From: Geobacter sp. AOG1
Lineage (GTDB): Bacteria; Desulfobacterota; Desulfuromonadia; Geobacterales; Geobacteraceae
Assembly: GCF_019972315.1 (NCBI RefSeq)
Contig: NZ_BLIZ01000001.1
Span: forward strand, 942,513 to 1,006,512
Direction of reading: 5' to 3'
Length of the DNA: 64,000 bases
The position numbers were made by a program, and so were the translations under genes. Positions 1 through 8,120 of the stretch are shown piece after piece; the first letter of the stretch is position 1, and each line of letters opens with the position of its first letter. Below the pieces are notes generated by a model. It saw nothing but the letters and a program-made list of their open reading frames with translations. It had not been told where the DNA came from and did not search any database.

Positions 1-528
1 CGCCCGCACGCGCGTGCCGAGCAGGTCGGCCCGGAGGTTGCGGGTGAACTGTTCGACGAATGCCTTGGTCCCACCGTAGACATTCCCCCCCGGATAGGGC
101 CAGGCGCCCGCCGTGGAGCCGATGTTGATGATGTGCCCCCGGTTGCGCGCCACCATCCCGGGGAGAAGAAAGCGGGTGCAGTAGGTAAGCCCCTTGATGT
201 TGGTATCGATCATTGCGTCCCAGTCATCGAGACTGGTCTCATGGGCCGGCTCCAGGCCGAGGGCGAGACCGGCGTTGTTGACAAGGATATCCACTTCACT
301 GAACCGCGCCGGCAGAGCTTCCACCGCCTCCTGGACCGCTTGGCGGCTCTGGACGTCGAGGGTTACGGCATGCACTTCCGCCTTCCCCACCAGTTCATTC
401 TTGAGCTCCTGGAGTGGCTCCATTCTTCGCGCCGCCAGCACGAGCCGGTCACCCTGCTCCGCGAACAGCCGCGCACACGCCGCACCGAACCCAGCCGACG
501 CACCGGTGATGACTACGGTTCTGGCCAT
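1..528 (-). CDS. Short-chain dehydrogenase/reductase (3' end outside window)
   Basis: This is an NAD(P)-dependent SDR oxidoreductase, with 176 codons inside the window before the frame runs off the left edge. The start MARTVVITGASAGFG carries the TGxxxGxG cofactor loop. It is followed by an NNAG motif (residues about 86-89) and the catalytic YxxxK (YGGTK) about 60 residues later, preceded by an active-site Ser in the GSTAG segment. The order and spacing match the classical YdfG-like branch, whose members reduce 3-hydroxy acids or short carbonyl substrates. The exact substrate cannot be read from sequence. A strong hairpin at 621-652 separates it from the upstream minus-strand DHH gene, so it is probably transcribed on its own. 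Confidence 0.9.
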   Translation of the reverse strand, partial: MARTVVITGASAGFGAACARLFAEQGDRLVLAARRMEPLQELKNELVGKAEVHAVTLDVQSRQAVQEAVEALPARFSEVDILVNNAGLALGLEPAHETSLDDWDAMIDTNIKGLTYCTRFLLPGMVARNRGHIINIGSTAGAWPYPGGNVYGGTKAFVEQFTRNLRADLLGTRVRA

Positions 529-620
529 GATACCCCCCTGCAAAATCCCGTAATAGCTTTTACTATGCCCTCTCTTCCCGTCTCACGCAACCGAATTTTA
601 TCCCTGTCGGTCGATGAAAT

Positions 621-652
621 AAGGAAAGGCAGGGGTTCCCCTGCCTTTCCTT
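621..652 (-). terminator. Terminator-like perfect hairpin after the DHH gene
   Basis: A 15-bp perfect inverted repeat (621-635 with 638-652) lies 24 bp past the stop codon of the minus-strand DHH phosphoesterase. On the minus strand it is followed by an AT-rich ATTTCAT stretch, consistent with intrinsic termination before the SDR gene. Confidence 0.7.
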
Positions 653-675
653 GACGCACTGTCGTGTTTCGCCTG

Positions 676-1581
676 CTAACCCTTGCAGGCAGCCATCAGC
701 TCATTGAGCACCTTATCGGCCTGATCGTACGGCACCTGGCAGGTACCGACCGCCTTGTGTCCGCCTCCGCCGTACCGAAGCATGAGGGAGCCCACGTCGA
801 CCGTGGCGGAACGATTGAGAATACTGTAGCCAACGGAGATGGCGACGAACTCCTTCCCCCTGCCGTCGATGAGGCGAATGGAGATGTTGGTCTCCGGGAA
901 GAGGGAATAGATGAGAAACCGGTTGGACGGGGGGATCTCCGCCGCACCCCTGGCATCAGTAACGACCACCGGCCCGTCGGCTCGGGAACGCTCCTTGAGA
1001 AATGCCCGTCCCTTCTGGTCGTTCTCTCGGTAGAGGGCAATCCGTTCCCGGGTATCGGGAAGAGCAAGGATTTCGTCGATGCTCTTGGTACGCATATGCT
1101 CCACCAGATCGTTCATGAACGCCAGATTGCTGATCCGGTAGTTCTTGTGGTAGCCGAGGCCGGTTCGGGGGTCACAGATGAAGCCGAGGAGAATCCATCC
1201 CGCCGGGTTGAGGATTTCGTCCTCGGTCAGTTGGGCCGAGTCCACCTTGTCCACATAGCGGAGCATCTCAGAAAAACGCGCGAGCTTTTCCGGACCGTAG
1301 TAGTCGTAAACGACCCGCGCGGCGCTCGGAGCGTTGGTGCTTCGCCCCTCGTATTGTCCCTGGAGGCTCACCCGCTCCCGCTCGCTGGAGTGATGGTCGA
1401 ACCAGAGACCGCACCCCGGCACATAGGGAACGTTAGCAAGGATATCGTCCTTTGTAACTGGGATCTTCCCGTCCTGCAGGTCCTTCGGATGGGCGTAGAC
1501 CATCTCGTCCATCAGGCCAAGCTCTTTCAGGAGTACCGCACAGCAGATACCGTCAAAATCGGAGCGGGTAAGCAGGCGCAT
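676..1581 (-). CDS. DHH/DHHA1-family phosphoesterase
   Basis: This 301-residue soluble phosphohydrolase has the two-domain DHH/DHHA1 layout. An N-terminal SDFDG metal-binding motif (residues about 7-11) is followed by FDHHSS, the family-defining DHH motif near residue 65, and a C-terminal YGGGGHKAVG substrate-binding motif. Relatives include exopolyphosphatases, nano-RNases and cyclic-dinucleotide phosphodiesterases, and the substrate here is undetermined. I chose the ATG at 1581 because AGGAGG sits 7 bp upstream. A longer open frame reaching to 1839 has no homology-like content and contains a terminator-like hairpin. Two hairpins with U-rich tails lie upstream on the same strand (1711-1735 and 1791-1822), so its leader may be attenuated or insulated. 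Confidence 0.88.
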   Translation of the reverse strand: MRLLTRSDFDGICCAVLLKELGLMDEMVYAHPKDLQDGKIPVTKDDILANVPYVPGCGLWFDHHSSERERVSLQGQYEGRSTNAPSAARVVYDYYGPEKLARFSEMLRYVDKVDSAQLTEDEILNPAGWILLGFICDPRTGLGYHKNYRISNLAFMNDLVEHMRTKSIDEILALPDTRERIALYRENDQKGRAFLKERSRADGPVVVTDARGAAEIPPSNRFLIYSLFPETNISIRLIDGRGKEFVAISVGYSILNRSATVDVGSLMLRYGGGGHKAVGTCQVPYDQADKVLNELMAACKG

Positions 1582-1710
1582 CGTTATGTTCCTCCTTGGG
1601 GGATTAAATAAACCGCAGGAATCGGAAAATTCTATCAGATGCTGCATTCTATAGCTTCTGGGGCACGGGGAAGTCAAGATATTAATGAAGTACATGGCAG
1701 AGAAACCAAT

Positions 1711-1735
1711 AAAAAAAGCAACGGTTTTTCGTTGC
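1711..1735 (-). terminator. Minus-strand hairpin with U-run upstream of the DHH gene
   Basis: GCAACG (718-723) pairs with CGTTGC (730-735). On the minus strand the right arm is followed by seven U residues (711-717). It has the form of an intrinsic terminator or leader attenuator about 130 bp upstream of the DHH start codon. Confidence 0.55.
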
Positions 1736-1790
1736 ATTCCGACCGCCATAGTCAGCATCGCCGTTTGTCGATTCGGGGAATTGAACACAG

Positions 1791-1822
1791 AAAAGAAAAG
1801 GGGAGCGAACAACCGCTCCCCT
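1791..1822 (-). terminator. Minus-strand hairpin with U-rich tail
   Basis: A 9-bp perfect stem AGGGGAGCG (1799-1807) / CGCTCCCCT (1814-1822) has a 6-nt loop. On the minus strand it is followed by TTTTCTTTTC. It is the upstream member of a tandem terminator-like pair before the DHH gene; nothing recognisable as a gene lies just upstream on that strand. Confidence 0.55.
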
Positions 1823-1894
1823 CCTGCACAAACAGACATAAGTATACCAGAATAAAAATTTTTAAACAGACTGGTAATAACATATTTCCGTTGC

Positions 1895-2100
1895 TATAGT
1901 GTAACTAGGTAGCTACCTGTAACAACCTGCAACAGACCGCACGAAAAGGAGGGCGATACTATCGAAGATACTCCACCGGGCTGTAACCTGAATATGAGCG
2001 AAGTATCGACCCGGCAGTAATCGAGCCGGAAATGACCCTTGAAAAGGGAACGCGGAAGTTAACAAAAAGAGGCCCGCCGAAATTGGCGGGCCTTTCATTT
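1895..2100 (+). ncRNA. Candidate structured small RNA ending in an intrinsic terminator
   Basis: No protein gene explains this gene-free stretch. It contains a weak -10-like TATAGT (1895-1900), then several potential stems. GGGCGATACT near 1952 can pair with AGTATCGACCC near 2004 (one bulge), a CCGGC/GCCGG hairpin follows, then CCCTT/AAGGG near 2036-2050, and finally a strong GC hairpin plus T-run at 2070-2100. The inferred transcript would be about 190 nt. It did not match the motifs of tRNA, SRP RNA, RNase P or the common riboswitches that I could recall. The neighbouring hemE is convergent, so this is not an obvious leader. Identity and even strand are uncertain. Confidence 0.3.
2070..2100 (+). 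terminator. Intrinsic terminator, possibly bidirectional
   Basis: A 9-bp perfect GC-rich stem AGGCCCGCC (2070-2078) / GGCGGGCCT (2085-2093) has a 6-nt loop and is followed by TTTCATTTTT on the plus strand. On the minus strand it is followed by CTTTTTGTT, so it could also stop hemE read-through. Confidence 0.75.
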
Positions 2101-2115
2101 TTATCGCAACGATTA

Positions 2116-2153
2116 TACAAGAAAGGGGGACCAGACGGCCTCCCTTTCTTGTA
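2116..2153. repeat. 12-bp inverted repeat downstream of hemE
   Basis: TACAAGAAAGGG (2116-2127) and CCCTTTCTTGTA (2142-2153) form a perfect 12-bp stem with a 14-nt loop. There is no T-run on either side, so it may be a processing or regulatory hairpin rather than a terminator. Confidence 0.5.
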
Positions 2154-2213
2154 CTGAACGCCTGTAGCGAACTCATTTCCCCTCCGGAGCTTCCGGATAG
2201 GCACTATACTTTA

Positions 2214-2336
2214 TACCAATTTCAGATCAAGGATGAAATCAAGGCGGCGAGGATTGAGGCGACGCAGACGTACAGGCAGTACGTTGAGGAGCCGAAGACG
2301 AGCCAACGCAGATAGCGCCTTGATGTGGAATTGGTA
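2214..2336 (-). repeat. 123-bp palindromic element, copy 1 (abuts the hemE stop)
   Basis: The outer arms at 2214-2232 and 2318-2336 are complementary at 17 of 19 positions. A perfect ACGTAC/GTACGT hairpin (2268-2284) sits at the centre. Read in the direction of hemE, it begins at the base immediately after the stop codon. It resembles the element at 50514-50636 in length, central hairpin and shared internal blocks (ATCTGCG, TTCGGC, CGTACTG, CTCG, CGCCTTG). This is probably a dispersed palindromic (REP/MITE-like) element that may also act as a 3'-end hairpin. Confidence 0.65.
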
Positions 2337-3359
2337 TTACTTCTGCGACAACCGATGCACGCATTCAACCATGAAGATCGCGTTCTCCGGCGGAACGGTG
2401 GGGAGGATGCCGTGGCCGAGATTGAAGATGTGGCCGGGACGGTCGGCATTCTCGTCCAGGACCCGCTTCACCTCCGCCTCGATCACCTCTTTCGGCGCGT
2501 AAAGAACGGTCGGGTCCAGGTTCCCCTGCACCGCCATCTTCGTTCCGAGGACATCACGGGCCTTGCCGAGATTGACGTGCCAGTCAAGTCCCATGACGTC
2601 ACCACCCGCCTTCTGCACGGTATCGAGCATGGTGGCCGCCCCCTTGACGAAGTGGATGACCGGCACATGGGTCCGGTTCAGGCCGTTGATCAGTTTCGTC
2701 GTGTAGGGGAGAACGAATTTTTCGTAATCGGAAGGGGAAAGGACCCCTCCCCAGGTGTCGAAGATCTGGATCGCCTGGGCACCCGCCTTGATCTGGGCAT
2801 TCAGGTACTCCATGTCCATCATGGTCACCTTCTCCATGAGGGCATGATAGACGTCGGGCGCAGCGTACATCATCCGCTTGATGTTGGCCCAGTCCTTGGA
2901 GCCCTTACCTTCCACCATGTAGCAGCAAAGGGTGAAGGGGGCACCGCCGAAGCCGATGAGCGGCACCTTGGTGGCGAGCTCACGGCGCAGTATCTTGATC
3001 GTATCAAGGACATAGGGAACGTCCTGCTCCATCTGGGGTATACGGAGCGCCTCCACATCGGCCATGGTCCGGATCGGATGCTCGAAGACCGGCCCGGGGA
3101 CGAAGTCGAGCTTCATTCCCATCGGCTCCACCGGCGTGAGGATATCGGAGAAGAGGATGGCGGCGTCCACGCCCAGGATGTCCACCGGCTGGATAGATAC
3201 CTCGGCAGCCAGCTCCGGGGTCTTGCAGAGTTCCAGAAAGGTGCACTTGCTCCGCACCCGCATATAGTCAGGGAGATAGCGGCCCGCCTGGCGCATGAGC
3301 CAGACCGGGGTCCGGTCGACCGGCTTCCCCCAGCAGGCATCGAGAAAACGTGTATTCAT
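2337..3359 (-). CDS. hemE: Uroporphyrinogen decarboxylase
   Basis: HemE removes four carboxyl groups from uroporphyrinogen III to give coproporphyrinogen III in the cytosol. The 340-residue length is normal. Near the N-terminus, residues PVWLMRQAGRYLPDY carry the invariant R-Q-A-G-R substrate-anchoring motif, and FSDILTP follows with the active-site Asp; GFGGAPFTL also matches the family. The start is MNTRFL, with GAGGAGGG upstream. A SPASM radical SAM protein related to heme enzymes lies 188 bp upstream on the same strand, and hemG is about 52 kb away. A palindromic element starts directly after the stop codon. Confidence 0.97.
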   Translation of the reverse strand: MNTRFLDACWGKPVDRTPVWLMRQAGRYLPDYMRVRSKCTFLELCKTPELAAEVSIQPVDILGVDAAILFSDILTPVEPMGMKLDFVPGPVFEHPIRTMADVEALRIPQMEQDVPYVLDTIKILRRELATKVPLIGFGGAPFTLCCYMVEGKGSKDWANIKRMMYAAPDVYHALMEKVTMMDMEYLNAQIKAGAQAIQIFDTWGGVLSPSDYEKFVLPYTTKLINGLNRTHVPVIHFVKGAATMLDTVQKAGGDVMGLDWHVNLGKARDVLGTKMAVQGNLDPTVLYAPKEVIEAEVKRVLDENADRPGHIFNLGHGILPTVPPENAIFMVECVHRLSQK

Positions 3360-3547
3360 ATAAAACCCTCCTCAGGAAATAACGTTGTCGTTTTTGATCT
3401 GACCCGGGAACGCGAGATTTTGCCCAGATTGTCGCACCCGCAGAAGCGACCGCGGAGGCGTGGTACCCAAACATCGGGCATAAACAGCGCCACGTCGCAC
3501 AAGGAAGCGACGAGGACGGCGGCAAGATGGGCGGAAGATCGCGTTCC

Positions 3548-4618
3548 TTACGCCTTCTTCTGAAGGCGTATCGGGACGTAGTTGCAGAACGGTTCTTCTT
3601 CCATATAATCCCCCGTCACCGCATCGGCCCGCGCCCGGCAGCCGCCACAGACGTTCAGATATTCGCACTGACCGCACTTCCCCTTGTACGCCTTGAAGTC
3701 GCGCAGGTCCCGGAATATCTCCGAGTTCTCCCAGATCTCCCGGAAGGGGGTCTGCTTCACGTTCCCCGCGGTGCGGTGGAAGTAGGAGCAGGGCTTGACG
3801 TTGCCGAAGCAGTCGATGAGGCAGATGGTCTGGGCGGCGATGCATCCCTTGCCGCCTCCGGTGGAGAAGGTGAGGGAGCGACGCTCGAATTTGGTCCCTT
3901 CGGCCTTGGCCTTCTGGGGAACGATCCGGTAGTAGTGGGGGGCGCAGGTGGGGCGCATGAGGATGTCGTCCTCCAGCTTCTCCTGCTCATAGTGCCAGTC
4001 CAGAATCTCCTCGTAATCTTCCTTGGAGATGAGCTCACTCATGATCTCCTCGCCTCGGCCGGTGGGGACGATCATGAACATGTACCAGGCAGTGGCCCCC
4101 AGGGACTTGGCCACCTTGAAGGTATTGGCTATGTCGTGCTGGTTCCTTTTGGTAAAAGAGGAATTGATGAGGAACTTCTGGCCATGCTTGCGGAACAGTT
4201 CGGCGGCCCGGACCACCCCGTCAAAGGAGCCGGGGCACTGGCGGAAGTTGTCGTGCACCTCTGCGGTGGAGCCGTCCAGGGAGAGGGAGACCATCTTGAT
4301 ATCCGCCTTCTTCATCTGTTCGCAGATCTCGTCGGTCACCAGCGCCCCGTTGGTGGCCATGCACATGCGCAGCCCCAGGGAGGTACCGTAACCGGCCAAC
4401 TCGAAGATGTCCTTTCTGAGCAACGGCTCGCCGCCGGAGAGGACCACCACCGGCTTGGAGAAGTCGGCGATCTCCTTCAGGAGCTTTTTCCCCTCGTCGG
4501 TGGTGAAGTCCCCCTCGGAAGAAGTCAAGTCCGACGAGCAGCGGCAGTGGACACACTTCAGGTTGCATTTCTGGGTGGTTTCCCAGGCGATCCATTTGGG
4601 AATAAATTCTTCAGCCAT
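3548..4618 (-). CDS. Radical SAM/SPASM protein of the NirJ/AhbC/AhbD type
   Basis: This 356-residue protein has an N-terminal radical SAM core with the CNLKCVHC (CxxxCxxC) cluster motif, SGGEPLLR, and [10 protein letters not shown]-terminal SPASM region has the Cys pattern C...[17 protein letters not shown]...PFC for auxiliary Fe-S clusters. This pattern and the EEPFCNYVP ending are those of tetrapyrrole-modifying enzymes: NirJ (heme d1), AhbC and AhbD (siroheme-to-heme route). Its position next to hemE supports a tetrapyrrole role, but which reaction it performs cannot be decided. The ATG at 4618 is preferred because GGAG is about 6 bp upstream; a TTG at 4630 is an alternative. A candidate promoter sits at 4686-4715. 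Confidence 0.85.
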   Translation of the reverse strand: MAEEFIPKWIAWETTQKCNLKCVHCRCSSDLTSSEGDFTTDEGKKLLKEIADFSKPVVVLSGGEPLLRKDIFELAGYGTSLGLRMCMATNGALVTDEICEQMKKADIKMVSLSLDGSTAEVHDNFRQCPGSFDGVVRAAELFRKHGQKFLINSSFTKRNQHDIANTFKVAKSLGATAWYMFMIVPTGRGEEIMSELISKEDYEEILDWHYEQEKLEDDILMRPTCAPHYYRIVPQKAKAEGTKFERRSLTFSTGGGKGCIAAQTICLIDCFGNVKPCSYFHRTAGNVKQTPFREIWENSEIFRDLRDFKAYKGKCGQCEYLNVCGGCRARADAVTGDYMEEEPFCNYVPIRLQKKA

Positions 4619-4685
4619 CATTTTCTCCAAAATCCGTAGCGGTGCGGATGGTTTTTGCGCCGGAATTTTTCACATTAACTTTGTA

Positions 4686-4715
4686 ATCGTACTATGAACG
4701 GGGCGAAAAACTCAA
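4686..4715 (-). promoter_or_regulatory. Possible sigma70-type promoter for the radical SAM gene
   Basis: Read on the minus strand, TTGAGT (-35, 4710-4715) and TACGAT (-10, 4686-4691) are separated by 18 bp. It lies in the 152-bp gap downstream of the ABC permease. Moderate match only. Confidence 0.35.
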
Positions 4716-4770
4716 GAAGATTCGCCCACCTGGCAATGGAACGGACTACGGGGAAAAAGGAAGGATCCCC

Positions 4771-5526
4771 CTACTCGGACATCTTCCGGTTGAAGGTGAA
4801 TGTCGCGGCGGCAAAAGCGATGACCGCCGTCACCAGCAGAATGGCGATGGATAGCGGTGCCAGCTTCCCATTGAGAAGCGCCTGGCGTGCCCCTTCGAAG
4901 ATGGCGGTGGTTGGGAGGAGGCTGATGGCGGCAAACGCAGCTTTCGGATAGGAGGAGAGGGGGAAGAAGATGCCGGACATGAAGATGAGGGGGACGATGA
5001 CCACCGCCTCCACCCTGCCGATGTTCTCCGGCTTGTCGATCATGGTGCCACAGATGGTGCCGACGCAGGAGAAGACCATGGAGCCGAGGAAGATGAAGAG
5101 GAGATAGGCGAGGAGATGTGCGGGGGGAAAGCGGAACGGCGTGAGGATGAAAATCACGAGCGCCACCGCGAGCCCCTTGAGGGTTCCCTGGGCGAAGCCG
5201 GAGAATATCTTGCCGATGACGATGTCGTAGACCGTGATGGGGGTGACCCGGTACTCCTCGATGGTCCGCTGCACACGGCGGTGGAACCAGACGCTCCAGG
5301 CGCTGTCATTGAACGCCGCCGAGACGGCGGTCATGGAGATGAGCCCCGGCGCGATGAAGAGGGCGTAAGGGACCCCGTCCACGTCGGCGATGTACCCCCT
5401 GAGGCCGATGCCGAAGGCGAGATACAGGGTAAGGGGGTAGGCAATCACCGCCAGCAGTTCGGAGAAGAGGCTGCGGCGGAGCACCAACAGATCCCGCCAG
5501 AATATGGCAATAGCGCCACGAAACAT
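4771..5526 (-). CDS. ABC-2 type transporter permease
   Basis: This is a 251-residue inner-membrane permease of the ABC-2 (NodJ/DrrB-like) class with about six hydrophobic helices. The N-terminal half has the conserved amphipathic region RDLLVLRRSLFSELLAVIAYP. The family block near residue 85 (RRVQRTIEEYRVTPI) precedes helices ending in IFMSGIFFPLSSYP, the usual loop before the last helices. It pairs with the ATPase gene 83 bp upstream to form an exporter or flippase; the cargo (lipid, polysaccharide or drug) is unknown. The start is ATG at 5526 with AGAGG upstream. Confidence 0.9.
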   Translation of the reverse strand: MFRGAIAIFWRDLLVLRRSLFSELLAVIAYPLTLYLAFGIGLRGYIADVDGVPYALFIAPGLISMTAVSAAFNDSAWSVWFHRRVQRTIEEYRVTPITVYDIVIGKIFSGFAQGTLKGLAVALVIFILTPFRFPPAHLLAYLLFIFLGSMVFSCVGTICGTMIDKPENIGRVEAVVIVPLIFMSGIFFPLSSYPKAAFAAISLLPTTAIFEGARQALLNGKLAPLSIAILLVTAVIAFAAATFTFNRKMSE

Positions 5527-5609
5527 GAAAACCTCTTACCTCTGGGACTTGATGAACGCATGAGACCTATGGGCTCTTTAAGCCCTTTAGGTTCTATTTG
5601 GACCGATTT

Positions 5610-6536
5610 TTATTCCCGGACTTCGCGGCCCGTCAGCTCGATGAACACATCCTCCAGCGACGGCTCCTTCAGACAGATCTTCCGGATATCGTCCCCCCCG
5701 ATCCGGTCCATGAGCGGTTTCAGAAATTCCTCCCCCGCCAGGGCAAGGCGGAAGCTGTTTCCCGTTCGCTGCAGGTTCCTGACAAAGGGGAGTCCCCGCA
5801 ATATCTTCTCGTAGCGTTCCCCGTCGCTCCTAAACTCCAGCTCGTACGTGTGGGCGTGGGCCAGCCGCTCCTTCAGCTCGGCGGCAGTGCCGTCCACCAG
5901 CGCCCGGCCGTGGTCCATGATGACGATCCGCTCGCAGAGGGCATCCGCCTCGTCCATGTAATGGGTGGTGAGGAAGATGGTCATCTGGGGCGTGAGGGAC
6001 TGGACGTAGTCCCAGACCGCCCGTCGCGACTGGGGGTCGAGGCCGGTGGTCGGCTCGTCCAGGAAGAGGACCCGTGGGGCGTGAACCAGGGCGCGGGCGA
6101 CGACGAGGCGCCGCTGCATCCCCCCGGAGAAGGTGTCAGGGAAATCGTGCTGGCGTCCGGTCAGGCCGATCAGCTCCAGCAGTTCGTCGATGCGCCGGTT
6201 GTATTCCGTCGGGGCCATGGCATACATCCGGGCATGGAGCACCAGATTCTCCCGACAGGTAAGGTAACGGTCCAGGTTGTTATCCTGGGGAACGACCCCT
6301 ATCAGACTGCGGACGGTACGGGCAGAGGAAAGGATGTCGTGTCCTTCGATGCGGGCGCTCCCCGCCGAGGGGCGAAGCAGGGTAGTGAGCATCCGGATGA
6401 GGGTGGTCTTACCGGCGCCGTTGGGACCCAGGAGACCGAAGATAGTCCCCTGCGCCACGCACAGGGAGAACGCGTCCACCGCCCGGAGGGTGCCGTAGAC
6501 CTTGGAAAGGCCGTCTATTTCGAGGGCGAAAGCCAT
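5610..6536 (-). CDS. ABC transporter ATP-binding protein
   Basis: This 308-residue ATPase is the partner of the downstream ABC-2 permease. Walker A is GPNGAGKTT (residues about 37-45), the signature is FSGGMQRR, Walker B is VLFLDEPTTGLD, and the switch His is in LTTHYMDEA. The extra roughly 80-residue C-terminal domain is typical of DrrA/CcmA-like exporter ATPases. I start it at the ATG of MAFALEIDG (6536). An upstream TTG at 6569, nearly touching the kinase stop, is possible but lacks a convincing ribosome site. The gene follows the sensor kinase pair closely and may be co-transcribed with it, hinting at a signal-controlled exporter. Confidence 0.93.
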   Translation of the reverse strand: MAFALEIDGLSKVYGTLRAVDAFSLCVAQGTIFGLLGPNGAGKTTLIRMLTTLLRPSAGSARIEGHDILSSARTVRSLIGVVPQDNNLDRYLTCRENLVLHARMYAMAPTEYNRRIDELLELIGLTGRQHDFPDTFSGGMQRRLVVARALVHAPRVLFLDEPTTGLDPQSRRAVWDYVQSLTPQMTIFLTTHYMDEADALCERIVIMDHGRALVDGTAAELKERLAHAHTYELEFRSDGERYEKILRGLPFVRNLQRTGNSFRLALAGEEFLKPLMDRIGGDDIRKICLKEPSLEDVFIELTGREVRE

Positions 6537-6572
6537 GGTAGGTTGTCTTTTAGTTAATTCAACACTCAAAAT

Positions 6573-8120
6573 TCATAATTCAACATTGGTTTTTCCCTCT
6601 TCCAGGGGAAAGAGGAGGAAAAAGGTGCTGCCATGCCCCTCCCGACTCTCGGCCCAGATGAACCCGCCATGGGCATCCATCACCTTGCGACAGAAGGCGA
6701 GCCCCAGGCCGGTACCCCGCGTCTTGCCGAGGCGGCGATTTTTCGCCTGGACAAACCGGTCGAAGATGGTGCCGAGGGCCTCCGCCGGCATTCCTTCGCC
6801 GGTGTCCCTGACCGTCACCTGGAGAAAACGGCCGCTGACGGGGAGGGCAGACGGCGGATAGGTCTGTGCAGGGATCCGGTCACGGCAGGCGGCGATGTCC
6901 ACCAGCTCTTCCATTCCCACCTCGATCTCTCCCCCGTCAGGTGTGAATTTGAAGGCATTGGAGAGGAGATTGTTGACCAGGCGGGAGAATTTATGCCGGT
7001 CCACCCGGAACACGGGAAGCGGCTCACGACAGGTAGCGTGGAGATCGATCTGGGTGCGGTGGGCAACCGACCGGAACCTGGCAAGGATCTTCTGTACCAG
7101 CAGACGGGGATCCTCCTCCCGAAAAACGAGCACCATCTTTCCCGCCTCGAACTTGTGCACGTCCAGAAGGGTGTCGATCATCTCCGTCATCTCGGTGCTG
7201 CTCTCCAGCGCCGACTCCAGGTATTCACGCTGCTCTTCGTTGATCGGCCCCAGTCGCCCCTCCCGCACCAGGTCGAGAGAGCCGACTATGGCGGTGATGG
7301 GGGTTTTCAGATCGTGGGAGAGCATGCTGACGAAGTCCTCCCGCTCCTGCTCCAGGGCCTTGAGGGTGGAAATGTCGCGAAGAATCTCTACGCTCCCGAC
7401 CAGCTCGCCGGCGCCGTTGACAAGGGGAGTGGCGCTGGAGAGGACCGGGATACGCGTCGTGCCGAGTATAAGCTGGTAGGTGATGTCGAGGCACGGTACA
7501 CGGCTGGCAAGAACCAGCCGGCACGGCAGGAGATCCGCGCCGATGTCCGCCGTTATGACCTCCTCCACCGGCATTCCCAGCAGCTCATCCCGGCTTTTCC
7601 CCAGGATATCCTCCGCCCTGCGGTTGACCGTCATGATCCTGCCGTTGGTGTCGATGGCCACGAGGAGGTCCGCCATTCCCTGCAGTACGACCTCCATCTT
7701 CTGCCGCTCCACATCCAGCTGCTTCTGGAGGCGAAGATTTTCCAGGCGGGTCCGGTTGAACTGGATTGCCCGCTCCACCCGTTTCAGCATGTCATCGGTG
7801 GAAAAGGGCTTGGCGATATAATCGATCGCCCCCTTCTGCAGGGCCTGCACGGCAATGTCCTCGCTGCCGTGGGCCGTCATCATCATAACCGCCAGATCCG
7901 GATACTCTTGATTGACCCGTGCCAGCACCGCCATGCCGTCCATGCGCGGCATCTTGATGTCGAGAAGCATGAGGGAATATTCCCCCCGGGAGAGCTGATC
8001 CAGGGCATCCATGCCATCCCGGGCCCGTTCGGTTCGATAGCCGGCATCCTCCAGCTGCAGCTTAAGAATCAGGGCGATATCGGGCTCGTCGTCGACTATG
8101 AGTATCCTGTCACTGTTCAT
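6573..8120 (-). CDS. Response receiver-PAS-histidine kinase
   Basis: This 515-residue cytosolic protein begins with a receiver domain (acidic D10/D11, phospho-acceptor D54, K104). A coiled linker, a PAS domain (about 145-255), a HisKA domain with SMLSHDLKTP (His near 269), and an HATPase domain (NLLSNAFKFT, RDTGEGMP, GTGLGLAF) follow. It has no membrane segment. The receiver at the N-terminus suggests it takes phosphate from another kinase, most simply the membrane kinase encoded immediately upstream. The two reading frames overlap by 11 bp (8110-8120), implying translational coupling. I start it at MNSDRILIVDD (8120). It may control the adjacent ABC exporter, but there is no direct evidence. 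Confidence 0.92.
   Translation of the reverse strand: MNSDRILIVDDEPDIALILKLQLEDAGYRTERARDGMDALDQLSRGEYSLMLLDIKMPRMDGMAVLARVNQEYPDLAVMMMTAHGSEDIAVQALQKGAIDYIAKPFSTDDMLKRVERAIQFNRTRLENLRLQKQLDVERQKMEVVLQGMADLLVAIDTNGRIMTVNRRAEDILGKSRDELLGMPVEEVITADIGADLLPCRLVLASRVPCLDITYQLILGTTRIPVLSSATPLVNGAGELVGSVEILRDISTLKALEQEREDFVSMLSHDLKTPITAIVGSLDLVREGRLGPINEEQREYLESALESSTEMTEMIDTLLDVHKFEAGKMVLVFREEDPRLLVQKILARFRSVAHRTQIDLHATCREPLPVFRVDRHKFSRLVNNLLSNAFKFTPDGGEIEVGMEELVDIAACRDRIPAQTYPPSALPVSGRFLQVTVRDTGEGMPAEALGTIFDRFVQAKNRRLGKTRGTGLGLAFCRKVMDAHGGFIWAESREGHGSTFFLLFPLEEGKTNVEL

Noticed and set aside
664-1611. 315-codon plus-strand open frame opposite the DHH gene
   Set aside because: It is a shadow of the DHH phosphoesterase, whose motifs and ribosome site are clear on the minus strand.
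1582-2336. Protein-coding genes in the DHH-hemE gap (for example frames at 1913-2204)
   Set aside because: The frames are short, lack ribosome sites and cross the strong terminator hairpin at 2070-2093.
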